Shown here: positions 21,069 to 31,773 of the stretch, piece by piece
Numbering within the stretch: the first letter of the stretch is position 1
Layout: each line of letters starts with the position of its first letter
Source: Eunapius fragilis
Lineage: Eukaryota; Porifera; Demospongiae; Spongillida; Spongillidae
DNA: 64,000 bases
Direction of reading: 5' to 3'
Assembly: GCA_963681505.1 (NCBI GenBank)
Contig: OY811974.1
Span: 12,823,065-12,887,064, forward strand
Position numbers and translations under genes: made by a program
Notes under the pieces: generated by a model
Seen by the model: only the letters and a program-made list of their open reading frames with translations
Database searches by the model: none
Told to the model about the DNA's origin: nothing

Positions 21069-21580
21069 TCACGCTCTGTCTGTACTATTATAGTCTGATG
21101 AATAGGTCATTCCATTAACATAACACCTTCCAAATTTATCAACACGATGGCTCACATATACCATATCATCAAACGTTGCAGTACAAAAGAGCTGTATTTC
21201 ATCATACAGATCATCTGTTACTTTCACATTACACTTGCTAGGATGCTTTAGTTGAATTGGCCAGTCATCATCGATGCCTTCTCCGATATCAATTCTTCTA
21301 TAGTAGTCAAACACTGCTTCAGTTGGTTTAACAAGTGCATGGTGAGCATTAAAATGTTCCATGACACTGTATAGTGTGAATGGCATGTCACAGTGGGGTA
21401 AGACAAGTTGTTTTACGGCTCTTGGAAATGATTTTTCATCAAATGAGGGATCTTGAGAAACAGCTGTGGTATCAATCGAGAACTGCTGTATGATTTTATA
21501 TTGACGATGCCTTCTGATAGTTGTGTAGCAGCGTAATTTCCTTGTTTTGCACTGTTGACACAGTCACAAAGCGCCGACAT
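21069..21580 (-). pseudogene. Accessory transposon gene, minus strand of divergent pair
   Basis: An ATG at 21580 begins MSALCDCVNSAKQGNY; one base out of phase, the same DNA encodes LCQQCKTRKLRCYTTIRRHR, a CxxC-plus-basic start seen in transposon proteins. Downstream, 21069-21386 reads FDYYRRIDIGEGIDDDWPIQ and HRVDKFGRCYVNGMTYSSDY. The frame upstream of 21386 is open without an ATG back to the Cys-rich part, so one frameshift near the 5' end is likely. The FGR.YVNG.TYSSDYN segment recalls C-terminal regions of large transposases (tentative). Confidence 0.4.
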
Positions 21581-21660
21581 TTTTGCCGCCGAAAATGTAC
21601 GGATAATTTTCCAGCAAAATCTTCCTCCTTACATTTTTATAACGCAACGTGCTCAATATC

Positions 21661-22714
21661 ATGGCTGGAAAGAGCACTCGAGATAAAGATTTAGAAGCTC
21701 TTCGTTGTAAAATATCGAACCTTGAAGCGAGTATAGACCGTTTAAATGATCGGTTGGACCAAATGGAAAGAAAGGAGTGCCGTGGAATCAGAACATGAAG
21801 GTAAATGTTATACTTGTTCTAAATGCGATACAGAAACGTATTATGTGTGCAATGGGTGTTTTAATAAGGAAACGTATACATATACATTCGAGGTTATGTA
21901 TAACACTTAGTGGTAAGCGGTTTGTACTGCTTACCCACTTGTATCCCTCATCAATTCGAAGCGTTGAATACATACCCCCCCCCCCCCCCTGCAGAAAATA
22001 CATGTAGTGTTGCAACGTCTTCAAAAGTGGTTGTTCCGTTGGTAAGTTTAAATATGGTCACGTGACAATAGTATGAAATAATAAATTCACAGAAAATACA
22101 TCAAGTAGTGTTTGAAGAGCATGCTGAGCAATAGACAACTTCACGATCTGATTATTTTGTACTCCGGATGTGATGTCATCTAGACACTACGAAGAAGTCC
22201 GTTGTTGTCTCTAGCTTTTATTGGGCCCCACAACGATGTAACTATATGAGGCCCAGTAAAAGCTAGAGACAACAAAGAGACAACAACGGACTTCTTCGTA
22301 GTGACTAGGTGACATCACATCCGGAGTACAAAATAATCAGATCGTGAAGTTGTCTATTGGACAAGTCCTTAAAAGAGACAACTTGGAGTGGCATTGATGA
22401 AGATCAAAGAATACTTCAATCAGTTGAGAGTCACCTTCAACTGTGTAAGCTTCCAATACCTTCTAAAGGTGACATGAAGAAAGAATCAAGGCATACTATG
22501 CAAGCTGGAGGAACACAGCTATCATGAACCTGAATGAAGAAAAAAGAAGGCGAAGACGTATGTCACTGAAGCAAAATCGCCTTGCGTATGTAAGTACATA
22601 ATCATGCACTAATCTACAACTTTATCTGTCCAGGTTGCACGTGATGAAGCAGTACAGGAGATACAAAAGATTGAACTTAAATGCTGGGGATGCTGAAGCA
22701 ATTAAAGCATTCAG
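21661..22714 (+). pseudogene. Accessory transposon gene, plus strand of divergent pair
   Basis: An ATG at 21661 encodes MAGKSTRDKDLEALRCKISN then LEASIDRLNDRLDQMERKE, a heptad-like coiled coil. Exon ends at 21800 (GTAAAT donor), the next is 21995-22041 (CTGCAG acceptor, GTAAGT donor), then about 22377-22589 (GTAAGT donor) and 22634-22714. Basic stretches (NEEKRRRRRMSLKQNRLA) occur in the third exon. The frame of exon 2 requires a one-base shift inside exon 1, and exon 3 also changes frame, so the gene is decayed. A fold-back element lies in the second intron. Only 80 bp separate this start from the minus-strand start at 21580, indicating a shared promoter. Confidence 0.4.
22129..22359. mobile_element. 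Fold-back element, 231 bp
   Basis: Arms of about 100 bp are inverted copies (CAATAGACAACTTCACGATC at the left; its complement ends at 22359), separated by a short loop around 22220-22245. Internal duplications of AGAGACAACA in the right arm break perfect symmetry. It sits in an intron of the plus-strand accessory gene. Confidence 0.85.
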
Positions 22715-23285
22715 GTGTGCAGTCAGAATTTATGCTGGTGCTGTTTCACCTGTTGTCAGTTCAGATGCATGATGATGAAGCTGTTGCCTAGAACAAAAAA
22801 AAGAACGTTTGGAGAACCTTGCACTGAAGAACTCGAGCTTCTCGTCAGCAACAAAGTCAATAGTTGGAGAACTAAGTTGTTGTTTCTTATCTTCCAGTAT
22901 ATTCTGCTTATCCTTTTTGGTCTTCAATTTTCATGTATGCTGATTTTTTTACAGTGTTTTCTTTTTGTTTATTTATATATTCCATGGATACATATGTACA
23001 TGAGAAATCATTTCAACAATCAAGAGCAATGATTATGAAAATGATTAATCATGTGATTTCACAAGCTGAATCACATGAAAAATCGGGCAGAAATCTTTGA
23101 TTATACATTTGAAATTTCAAGTGATTCTTTGTAAAAATCATATAATAAATCCTACTGTGATTTTTAAATGATTTTTTCCATTTCGAATTACTATAAGATC
23201 ATCTGATGATCTTGTGTGTGATTTCCGTAACAAAATCACTCGATAAATCATAAATATGATTCGCAAGGTTTTTTTGCTGTGCTCC

Positions 23286-24956
23286 GTCAACCCGATCGCC
23301 TAATGGTGTGAGGGCGGGTTGCCTCACGATACAATTATAGGCACATTTGGTTAGCCTCACATGCACGCAAGCTTAAGCCTCTCTTATAATACCGTGCTGT
23401 GTCCAATGAAGTAAATCAGGGATGGTGAGATATTATTTGGTAAACTGAATACGATCATTACATGAGGTATCTCGACCTGATCGGAAACACCAGATATCTC
23501 AATGCAAGGAGCTCCAAGAATTCGTGCTTCTGGACCATCAGTCCACATCAAAAGCATTACATTTTAAAAATGATACATGTATGAGTCATAAAGGAACAGC
23601 TATGATAATTAAGGTCTGGTACATATTGTTAAAATTGGAAGTAACAATATGTATCATAGTGTAGTATGTAACAGGATGTAATAAACAAGTGTACGATACA
23701 TCCATGGTACATACGTTGTCATCAATCCGTACCAGATTGTAGCATATGTTACAGATATGTTGAGAATTGGCTGTGTAAAAATTCGCTGCAGTCACATGAC
23801 CGGACGTTAATATCACGCTTCGTGACGTCAATTTGCAATCCCTCTATTCACTACTGCACATACCCGGCTGGCAGCTGAATCCGACCACGCATTTCGATCG
23901 GATCACTTAACGAATTCCGTTCGCTATAGAAGTAGAAAAAGAACCAGACTGACGTTTGCAAGAAGCGAAAAATCTCAGCAGTTTTATGGATTACTTATGT
24001 GGGTGGAGTCGTGGGAGTGGCACGGAAAGAATTGCTTATTCATGACCCAGTAATAGTTAATGGCGCGAAATGACCGGGAAATGTGCAGCTACTTTGCACA
24101 GCTGTATCTCCGTAACGGAAGAAGTAAAAATTAACGAACAGGACAAATCAATAGGTACATGATCCCTCTACGTACAAACCAAATTTGAAGTAAATTGCAT
24201 TTTCCTGCAGAAAGATATGACAGGTTTGAACCCTAAGGGGTATTGGACGTTGTAACACTGGTACGAAGCAATTGCAAGACTCCAGATTTTAGAGAAATGA
24301 TGTACATGTAGTATCAGTGGCGCAGGGGAACGTTGGGGGGGCCAACTTCATAATTAGGAACTACGGTAGTAGTTCCTATATAGGAATTGGCCTGGGTCGT
24401 GAAATCATAAAAAGACGCGACCCGCGTATAACTCGCGTACCAAGAAACGGATAGTTTAGCTCTTTATTGCTATAGAACCAGAAGGCAAAAAACGGTCATT
24501 TTAATGTTTTGTTCCAGTCTCCAAACTGTTTGCTTTAAGAGAACAAAAAAGTTCGTGTTCTTCCTCGTCTCCGGGCCAATTCTTCTCCGTCGTCGTCGTC
24601 TAATTCTTCTCGGGTGAGTATAACTCGGGATAGGAATGGTTTAAAAGAGCGAAATTATACCAATCGCTTTAGAATCTCCTGGAAGGACATCTTCAGGCAT
24701 GAAACTGACTACGTAATCATTACGTAATGCGGAGTGCTAAATTGAAGCGTTCCCATGGCAACATTCACGTATAATTAGAATTGTGCAGTGTTAGAACAGG
24801 TGGGAATTTCATTTGATCGCTAGCGAAGTTATTTTTGTCAAAATGCCTTCACGTCAACAAAAGAGGAGAGCTAAACGACGACTAGACGGTCGACGAGTTA
24901 GAGTCCTCCCGCTTCGGTACAATGCTGACCCTTCAAATGCGGGCGTCTGCTCGTGA
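23286..24956. other. Intergenic sequence, right end of outer element
   Basis: The right 25-bp terminal repeat of the outer element is at 23816-23840. Inside it (23560-23810) are several CTGGTACA/TGTACCAG motifs also present near 3800. Between 23841 and 24956 I see a small palindrome at 24360-24400 (TAGGAACTACGGTAGTAGTTCC) and a 37-codon Arg-rich open frame starting at 24841 (MPSRQQKRRAKRRLDGRRVR), which stops just before the long inverted arm. Neither is strong evidence for a gene. Confidence 0.4.
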
Positions 24957-25566
24957 CATATCGAGAAATCGCCATACATTAGCGGTCATCTTGCATTTTA
25001 TTTCAAATTGAATTCTAAATGACCTTAGAAAATACTAAAAATTGGTCTGAATTTGAATTGTAGTTTTCAATGCGTTCCAATAAAGCAATTATATACAAAA
25101 ATCAAGACAAAAAAACGTAATTACCATCGTAGTCTCGTTCCCGGGTCTGGGGACGAGAGTAGCTGGTAATTACAATTACTGCTCAATAACTTCAAATTAA
25201 TGCAATTTTAATTGCGCTTCGTTAATAAATTCCTATACTCAAGCGCCCCACCCACCAGACAAGTGGTGGATGCACAAATAATAAAACTCGGACTTCCGCC
25301 GTGACATATATATTACTCGTTTATCAAGGCAGTCTGATAAACTTAAGCGGTACCCCCTACAGCCTTGGGAATCCTTGCATTGCCGTAGTTCTCTTTCAAG
25401 ATATGTATGGCTACCGTTTTATTATTTTTTATTGTACGCTTTAAGTACTGTGACGTCACGTTGAGAACCTCATAGCAGGGCCTGTAAATTTAAAACATAA
25501 CCCTTGTTGTGTGGAAGTCCTGGTAGCAATTCATGCATGTAGTGATGTATATTCAGGGTCTGGTGA

Positions 25567-25612
<46 letters not shown>

Positions 25613-25727
25613 ATGTTGCATGCTCATAAGGTTTCTTGACCACATCAGCAGCGGTCATGTGTAAACAGATCCCAAATTGAACTGTCACATCTACATGTAG
25701 AGCCAGGACAATGTCCCATGCCATGCC

Positions 25728-25793
<66 letters not shown>

Positions 25794-26027
25794 ACACACA
25801 CACACGTGTGAATCATCATGAAAGTCCCCTGCTGTGCTGAGGCATTTGCCCATTGCGACAGAAATCAGTTTATGTGGAGAGAACTGAAATGTTTACACTA
25901 CCAAACAAATTCTATACATAACACACATACATGAAAAGTTTGATTCATGCACATGTTAGTGACCTCTGGCTGCCTCTGTTCTCTTCTCTAGACCTTACTC
26001 CAATATGGGTTGGTAGGCATGGCTCTG

Positions 26028-26113
<86 letters not shown>

Positions 26114-27700
26114 ACACGGAGGAGGGGCACATTAAGATGGAAATCTGATATCAGCAGTAGTCTCCTGGGCAAGTGCCTTCATGAGGTCAGCATCTATTTC
26201 AAAAATCATGTAATAATACGCATTGCCCAAAACACATTCAAGTATAAACCCAGAAGCACAGTTTTAGGATTATCAGCTCTGTCAAATTTGTGGTTAATGG
26301 ACTAAGGTAGGTTACATAGTACATGTACTGCTTCATGCTGTGGCCTCGCTTGTGGTATACATGTATAAAAGGACTATAAACTAGCATCAACTTCAAACCC
26401 ACATGTTAAAAAGTCCTTCCTATTTTCAGCCACACCATACACTGTATGTGCTGTGTTGTATGTACTCAACTGGTATGTTGTATGAGGGGGGAGGAAAGGG
26501 GGTGGGGCATTGCCCCTGCACAAAGAGGGAGGGTGGTGGTGAGAAGTACTAGACACCAGTGTACCATCCTCAGAATTTTTTAATTTAGGTGAGATCCCCC
26601 CACACTCTGAAGCCTTGGAGAAGCCATGGGTTTATATGAAGCCATGTGTGTGAATAGCTCAGCATATAAACTTTCCAGTGGCCCAGTCCTTACATCTATT
26701 GAGATAGGGTTTCACTGCCACTATCAAGGCTTCCTTCCAGTAAAAGGCTACAGACCCCTAGAAATGGACCATGTACATAACAAAAAAACGCGCGCACAAG
26801 CCCACACACAGTTTGCTATGAAGAAATGCAAAGCCTCTCATTTAAGTCATTTAGCACATGGAATGTAGAAATATGTGAGGTGGTGGCAAGCAGATCGGCC
26901 AGCTATTATAGCTAATGCCTCTGTACTGCATGTAGGACACAGGAACTAGTGAGACACACCCACCCATAATCAGAGTACTTGGTGCCATTGTTTCTGGATC
27001 ACAGTGCCACATTGCAATCCAGTAGGTACATCACACCTACAACATACCCGTCCAGTGCATACAACAGTACAGACAACACACTTATATTCTTATGAACACA
27101 CCGGTCCAGTACATAAAACACACTTGTACAGAACTTTCTACACACTAGACCAACACACTAGTCCAGTACATACAACACATCAGTCCAGTACATACAACAC
27201 ATCAGTCCAGTACATACAACACACCAGTCCAGTACATACAACACACCAGTCCAGTACATACAACACACCAGTCCATAACATGCAACACACCAGTCCAGTA
27301 CATGCAACACACCAGTCCAGTACATATGACACACCAGTCCATAACATGCACCACACCAGTCCAGTACATACGACACACCAGTCCAGTACATACGACACAC
27401 CAGTCCAGTACATACGACACACCAGTCCAGTACATACGACACACCAGTCCAGTACATGCAACACACCAGTCCAGTACATGCAACACACCAGTCCAGTACA
27501 TACAACACACCAGTCCAGTACATGCAACACACCAGTCCAGTACATGCATCACATCAGTCCAGTACATACAACACACCAGTCCAGTACATGCAACACACCA
27601 GTCCAGTACATACGACACACCAGTCCAGTACATGCAACACACCAGTCCAGTACATACAACACACCAGTCCAGTACATGCTTGTAACATGCCAGTCCTGTA
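24957..27700. repeat. Left arm of a 2.8-kb inverted repeat
   Basis: From GAGAAAT.GCCATACAT near 24962 inward, this arm matches the reverse complement of 52557 down to about 44700 with roughly 85-90% identity by eye, apart from microsatellite length changes and a retrotransposon inserted in the other copy. It includes (GT)n at 25570, (CA)n at 25729 and 26031, and ends in a 22-bp minisatellite. CATAT occurs next to both outer ends. Open frames here are microsatellite artefacts or lack support. Confidence 0.85.
27150..27685. repeat. 22-bp minisatellite CCAGTCCAGTACATACAACA..
   Basis: About 24 copies of a 22-bp unit, with C/T and G/A variants. The same unit occurs inverted at 44700-45150, and an array lies near the arm at 50640-50890. 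All frames are open because the unit lacks stops in them; none is a gene. Confidence 0.97.
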
Positions 27701-27759
27701 CATTAACAACACACCAAACCAGCAAACACCAGTCCAGTTGATAGGAACAGGCTATGTTT

Positions 27760-28060
27760 TGATATGAAAGCCTTTGCACATTTGTGGCTGCTGTTTTATA
27801 GGACTGGTACAACTTTTTTTCCAAGTTGCCGTCATGACTTGGATGCTCCAAATGCAACCTGGTACAGTACTGGCTCGATCATAGAGAAAATTCGCAGCTC
27901 GATCATACAGAAAATAAAACATATACATTGGTAACTAAAGAAACCATCAGTGTTCATAGCAACCGCTATGAAAACTAATAGTTGGCTTAGTCCCAATGTA
28001 TATGCTTTATTTTCTCCATGAGCAAGCTGCGAAATTTCTCTATGACTGAGCCAGTACTAT

Positions 28061-28148
<88 letters not shown>

Positions 28149-28207
28149 TATTCCAGAATACAGGAGAACCAATCAAAACAGCTCATAAAAATTTAACATA
28201 GATTAGG
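27760..28207. repeat. Unique sequence with a (CA)n tract
   Basis: The tract runs from 28063 to 28146. Flanking it, AGAAAATAAA.CATATACATTGG near 27910 and its complement near 27995 form a loose inverted repeat. No gene seen. Confidence 0.8.
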
Positions 28208-29095
28208 TCAGAGGTCATCAACAATAGTGTCCAGTGCAATTGAGAGGTCATCAACAATAGTGTCCAGTGCAATTGCCAAGTAGCCCTTGCAGTTTAAGTT
28301 AGTGGTATCTTCTTTGGATAACCTGAATACATCTGGCAACAGCCCGGTGCTCACCAGTGTTTCAAATTCAGGAGGGCATAATGGCAGATCCCTGCAAGTC
28401 TGTGTAGCTAAGCAGTATGCCAGCTCTTGAGCATCCACAGGCTTCTTGCACTCCACGAAAGGCCCACCTATAGAGTACCGAAGTAATGTAGCAACCACAC
28501 TTCAGTGCAAGTCTTACCTAGGTGTCCTCCAAGATTGTACAGGTCATTAGGAACATCATAGGGACAGTCTGCAGATCTGTTATATCTAATCCTGTGAGTG
28601 TTCCAACATGCCTTGAACTCGTCCAAGTCGTTTTGAATCAATGGTGTGAAAACAAACCCTGCAACATGACTATAGGGTCAAATAAAATTTACATTTTCTG
28701 ATGACACTAACATTCCGTATCGCTGAAGTAGATCATCAGGGTCATACAGGCCATCCTCAACCAAAGACTGAAAATTTGTAACCAATACAACTGTCACATG
28801 CATCCTTCAAACGACTGTCACATGCATCCTTCAATAGACTGTCACGTGCATCCTTCAATCTATGTGCCTTTATGTATTGCAACAAAGCACAACCCTAATT
28901 TACCTTCCAGCTTCAGAATCGTTTCCAGAAAAAAATAACACGAGGATCATTATTGGATGAGCACACTTTAGCTCACATAACCTTCCTTGAGAACCTAGGA
29001 ATAAGAAGACATACTTATAATGGCTCACACAAAACATCAAGATTTACCTATCAATGCAGGCATGAATTGGAAAACCGAATGGTTTCAGTTTCCAG
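28208..29095 (-). pseudogene. Integrase-core-domain gene, decayed
   Basis: Five minus-strand exon remnants: about 29048-29095 (WKLKPFGFPIHACID), 28904-28994 (FSRKVM then a stop, AKVCSSNNDPRVIFFWKRF), 28712-28767 (SLVEDGLYDPDDLLQRYG), 28518-28658 (FVFTPLIQNDLDEFKACWNT, HRIRYNRSADCPYDVPNDLY) and 28208-28467 (PFVECKKPVDAQELAYCLAT). Splice sites are recognisable, and the 28518/28467 junction is in phase. The order of blocks matches the large metazoan family of proteins with an rve-like integrase core (GFPIH..IDGFSRK..W, NNDP.V, WN.H.IR). Broken features: two in-frame TGA codons in the second exon, the middle of the catalytic core missing, a one-base phase problem between the third and fourth exons, and a 37-bp tandem duplication at the 3' end. 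The substrate or element it served is unknown. Confidence 0.65.
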
Positions 29096-29980
29096 CAGGC
29101 AGGAGATGCAGAGTTAAAAGGATGAGAGGCTGCCAGAGAAAACGGAACAGCTGCTAGGAGTACACTCAAACTGGAGAAGGACTAGTAGTTTACATATCTG
29201 TGCTGTTTGTTCGTAATTATCAGGTACTGGACCAGTCATCATTGGAACATGTTAACATCGTACCTTGATTTTGTAATACAAATTCCTAATAACCTTCATC
29301 GATGATGCATATAGAAATTTACAAATGTTTGCAATACTGGCACAAAGCTAGAGTAAGACCCAAAAATGTATTTTACCATAGCGAAATGGTCTGTGGAAAA
29401 TAGGAAGTCCAAACCGTTTACTGTTCGAGCCTAGTTCGTATGTGCATGAATGCTTTCTAAATGATGCGCACACAGATTGAGCTCATTTTGTGAATACATG
29501 TAGCGGTAATTCAGTAACTGCGTATATAACGCACCTTCAAAGATAAAGGTTGCTTTCAGCCATGCAGCGGTCCAGGTCGTAGACCTTGAGGAAGCGTAAC
29601 AGCCCTATGCGGCCGTATCAAAAGGCATACCTATTGAAATATTGAAAAAGTGGCGTAATGCCTTAGCAACCACCCTTGACAACCAACAACCTTATTACCA
29701 CTGGAGGGTGTACCATTCAGATCAATGTCCTAGCCATCATCAAGCAGCCTCCTGTTTTAGACATCCTCCTCTTAGTGTCTCCCTCATTGAGACTGCATCC
29801 CCCCAGTATCTTTACCTACAATACTGAGGTGTGCCTACCCATATGTTATGGGGAGGTAGTGACTACTATTTTGACCCCAATCCAGTGGCTGTTCCTGTTC
29901 TCAACATTCTAAGTGGAAATAGGCTGTGGCAATTTTAACATAATGGGTATAAATAAATGTGAAACCATTAGTAGTAGCCT
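29096..29980. other. No supported gene
   Basis: Unique sequence upstream of the integrase-like remnant. Plus-strand frames around 29640-29910 have no domain I recognise and no clear splice structure. Confidence 0.5.
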
Positions 29981-29984
29981 CTCT

Positions 29985-30732
29985 TCTACTCCCCTCCTCC
30001 TCACCTCCCCTGTATTTCCTCTCCTCTCTCCCCTCTCCTCCCTCCCCTCCTCCTTCCCTCTCCTCCCTTCCTCCCCTCCCTGCCCTCTCCTTCCCCCTCC
30101 CCTCTCTCCCCTCTCCTCCCTCCCCTCTCCTCCTTGCCTCTCCCCCTCCTCCCCTCCCTCTCCTCTCCTCCACTCCCCTCCCTCTCCTCTTCTCCCTCCC
30201 ATCTCTTCCCTCCCCTCACTCCTTACCCTCTACCCTCCCCCGCTTCTCCCTCCCATCCCCCTCCTCCCTGCCTCTCCCCCTCTCCTCCCTCCACTCTCAT
30301 CTCCTCCACTCCCCTCCCTCCCGGCCCTCTTCTCCCTCCCATCTCCTCTCCTCCCTCCCTCTCTCTCCACTCCTCCGTCCCTCCATCCCTCCCTCTCTTC
30401 TCCTCCCTCCCTCCCTCCCTCTCCTCTCCTCCCCTCCCTCTCCTCTCCTCCCCTCCCTCTCCTCTCCTCCCTCCCCTCTCTTCCCTCCCCTGTCCTCCCA
30501 CCTCTCCCTCTCCTCCCTCCTCTCATCCTTCCCTCCCTCTCCTCCCTGCCCTAACTCCTCTCTCCCCTCCCCTTTCTCCCTCCTCTCCCCCTCCTCACTC
30601 CTCCCTCTCCTCTGCTCCTCCTCTCCTCTGCTCTTCCTCTCCTCTGCTCCTCCCCTCCTCTCTCCCTCCCTCCCTCCTCCCCTCTCCTCACTCTCCTTCT
30701 TCCTCCCCTCCCTTCTCCCTCCCCTCCTTAAT
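29985..30732. repeat. Polypyrimidine (CT-rich) tract, 0.75 kb
   Basis: Plus strand is almost pure C and T in CTCCC/CTCTCC patterns; the minus strand is correspondingly GA-rich. It yields long Ser/Pro/Leu or Arg/Gly/Glu frames that are compositional artefacts. 30733-31773 after it is unique; a palindromic GGAAGTTTCGTTAGAAACTTCC lies at about 31225. Confidence 0.95.
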
Positions 30733-31773
30733 AATTCTGTTTACACTTATAACTACACTGTCAAAGTACTGCTCATACACGTCACAAGTACAGTCCTATT
30801 TTGAATCAGCACCTACATGTAATGGCACTTCCAGTGGGTGCCGTCAGGGGATGTATACTTATGGTAACTCTGAACATTGATAGAATGCCTTCCTTTTCTT
30901 ACGTATAGCCACTAGAAGGCTTCCATAGACTCTGCAACGTTTCTGGAGCTGGTCAACGTGGTGTTACATCTAGGCTATGTGACCGAACAAAGCAACAGAA
31001 GCCGCATTATGCAAAGCCGTTTATTGTGTGATGAAAAAAAAGTATGATTGCATCTGAATAGTGTTTCTGTACAGTGTAGTTTACGATGCGGCATACCAAC
31101 CAACCCACAGCCGGCGGAAGGTCTAAATTTCAACCCAGGCAAGAGGAGGAAGCTTTTTAAGTATGTGTCATGAAACTAGGTTGTTTTTTTAATAGTACGT
31201 ATAGCCGTATATTTATTTATCGGAAGTTTCGTTAGAAACTTCCATATAGGATTTGACCACGACTATGAATGTCATTAAGAAAACGCGACCCGTCTGTAAA
31301 CTGGAAGATAGCTAGCTAACATGGCCATGGCCCTTACATTATTTGGCTCTCTCCAGGACGATGCTGAGCCTACCGTACAGAGCCGATCGCGACACAGCCG
31401 AAGACTTGGAACGAGCCGTGCTTATTTAATTTACTTTTTAAGCCCAAAAATCTACCCAGGCAATTGCCTGGGTTGCCTGCTGCGCTCCGCCGGCCATGCT
31501 GAACCGTCTTGAGAATTTGTCTGTGCTTGGTACGATATCCGTATATAAATTGGCTACGCGTTATTAAAGGTTGCGATATGAAGAGTGCGCATATAGTCTC
31601 TACTACGACAATACACCAGTTAAATGGGAGGGATCAACTGGTATTTGATGTTAAATGAACAAGATGCAGCTCTCTCAAAAAACACCATATCAATGAGGCC
31701 ATGGCGCATCTAGCCGCAATGGCTTACGGTATTGTCTAATTATGGACCCTTTTGTCCAGCCATATGTATACAG

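Larger units (their letters stand above)
14925..23281. mobile_element. Unit B: 8.4-kb DNA transposon, decayed
   Basis: Ends are inverted: CACAGCAAAAAAA at 14925 and its complement ending at 23281. Both are followed inward by 250-300 bp packed with AAATCAC/ATGATTT motifs (14945-15250 and 23040-23265), i.e. subterminal repeats. CTCC at 14921-14924 and again at 23282-23285 is a 4-bp target-site duplication. Contents are transposase-family exons (17164-18960), a divergent accessory gene pair near 21.6 kb, two fold-back elements and a small MITE. The core catalytic part of the transposase is not visible, so this copy looks non-autonomous. Confidence 0.65.
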
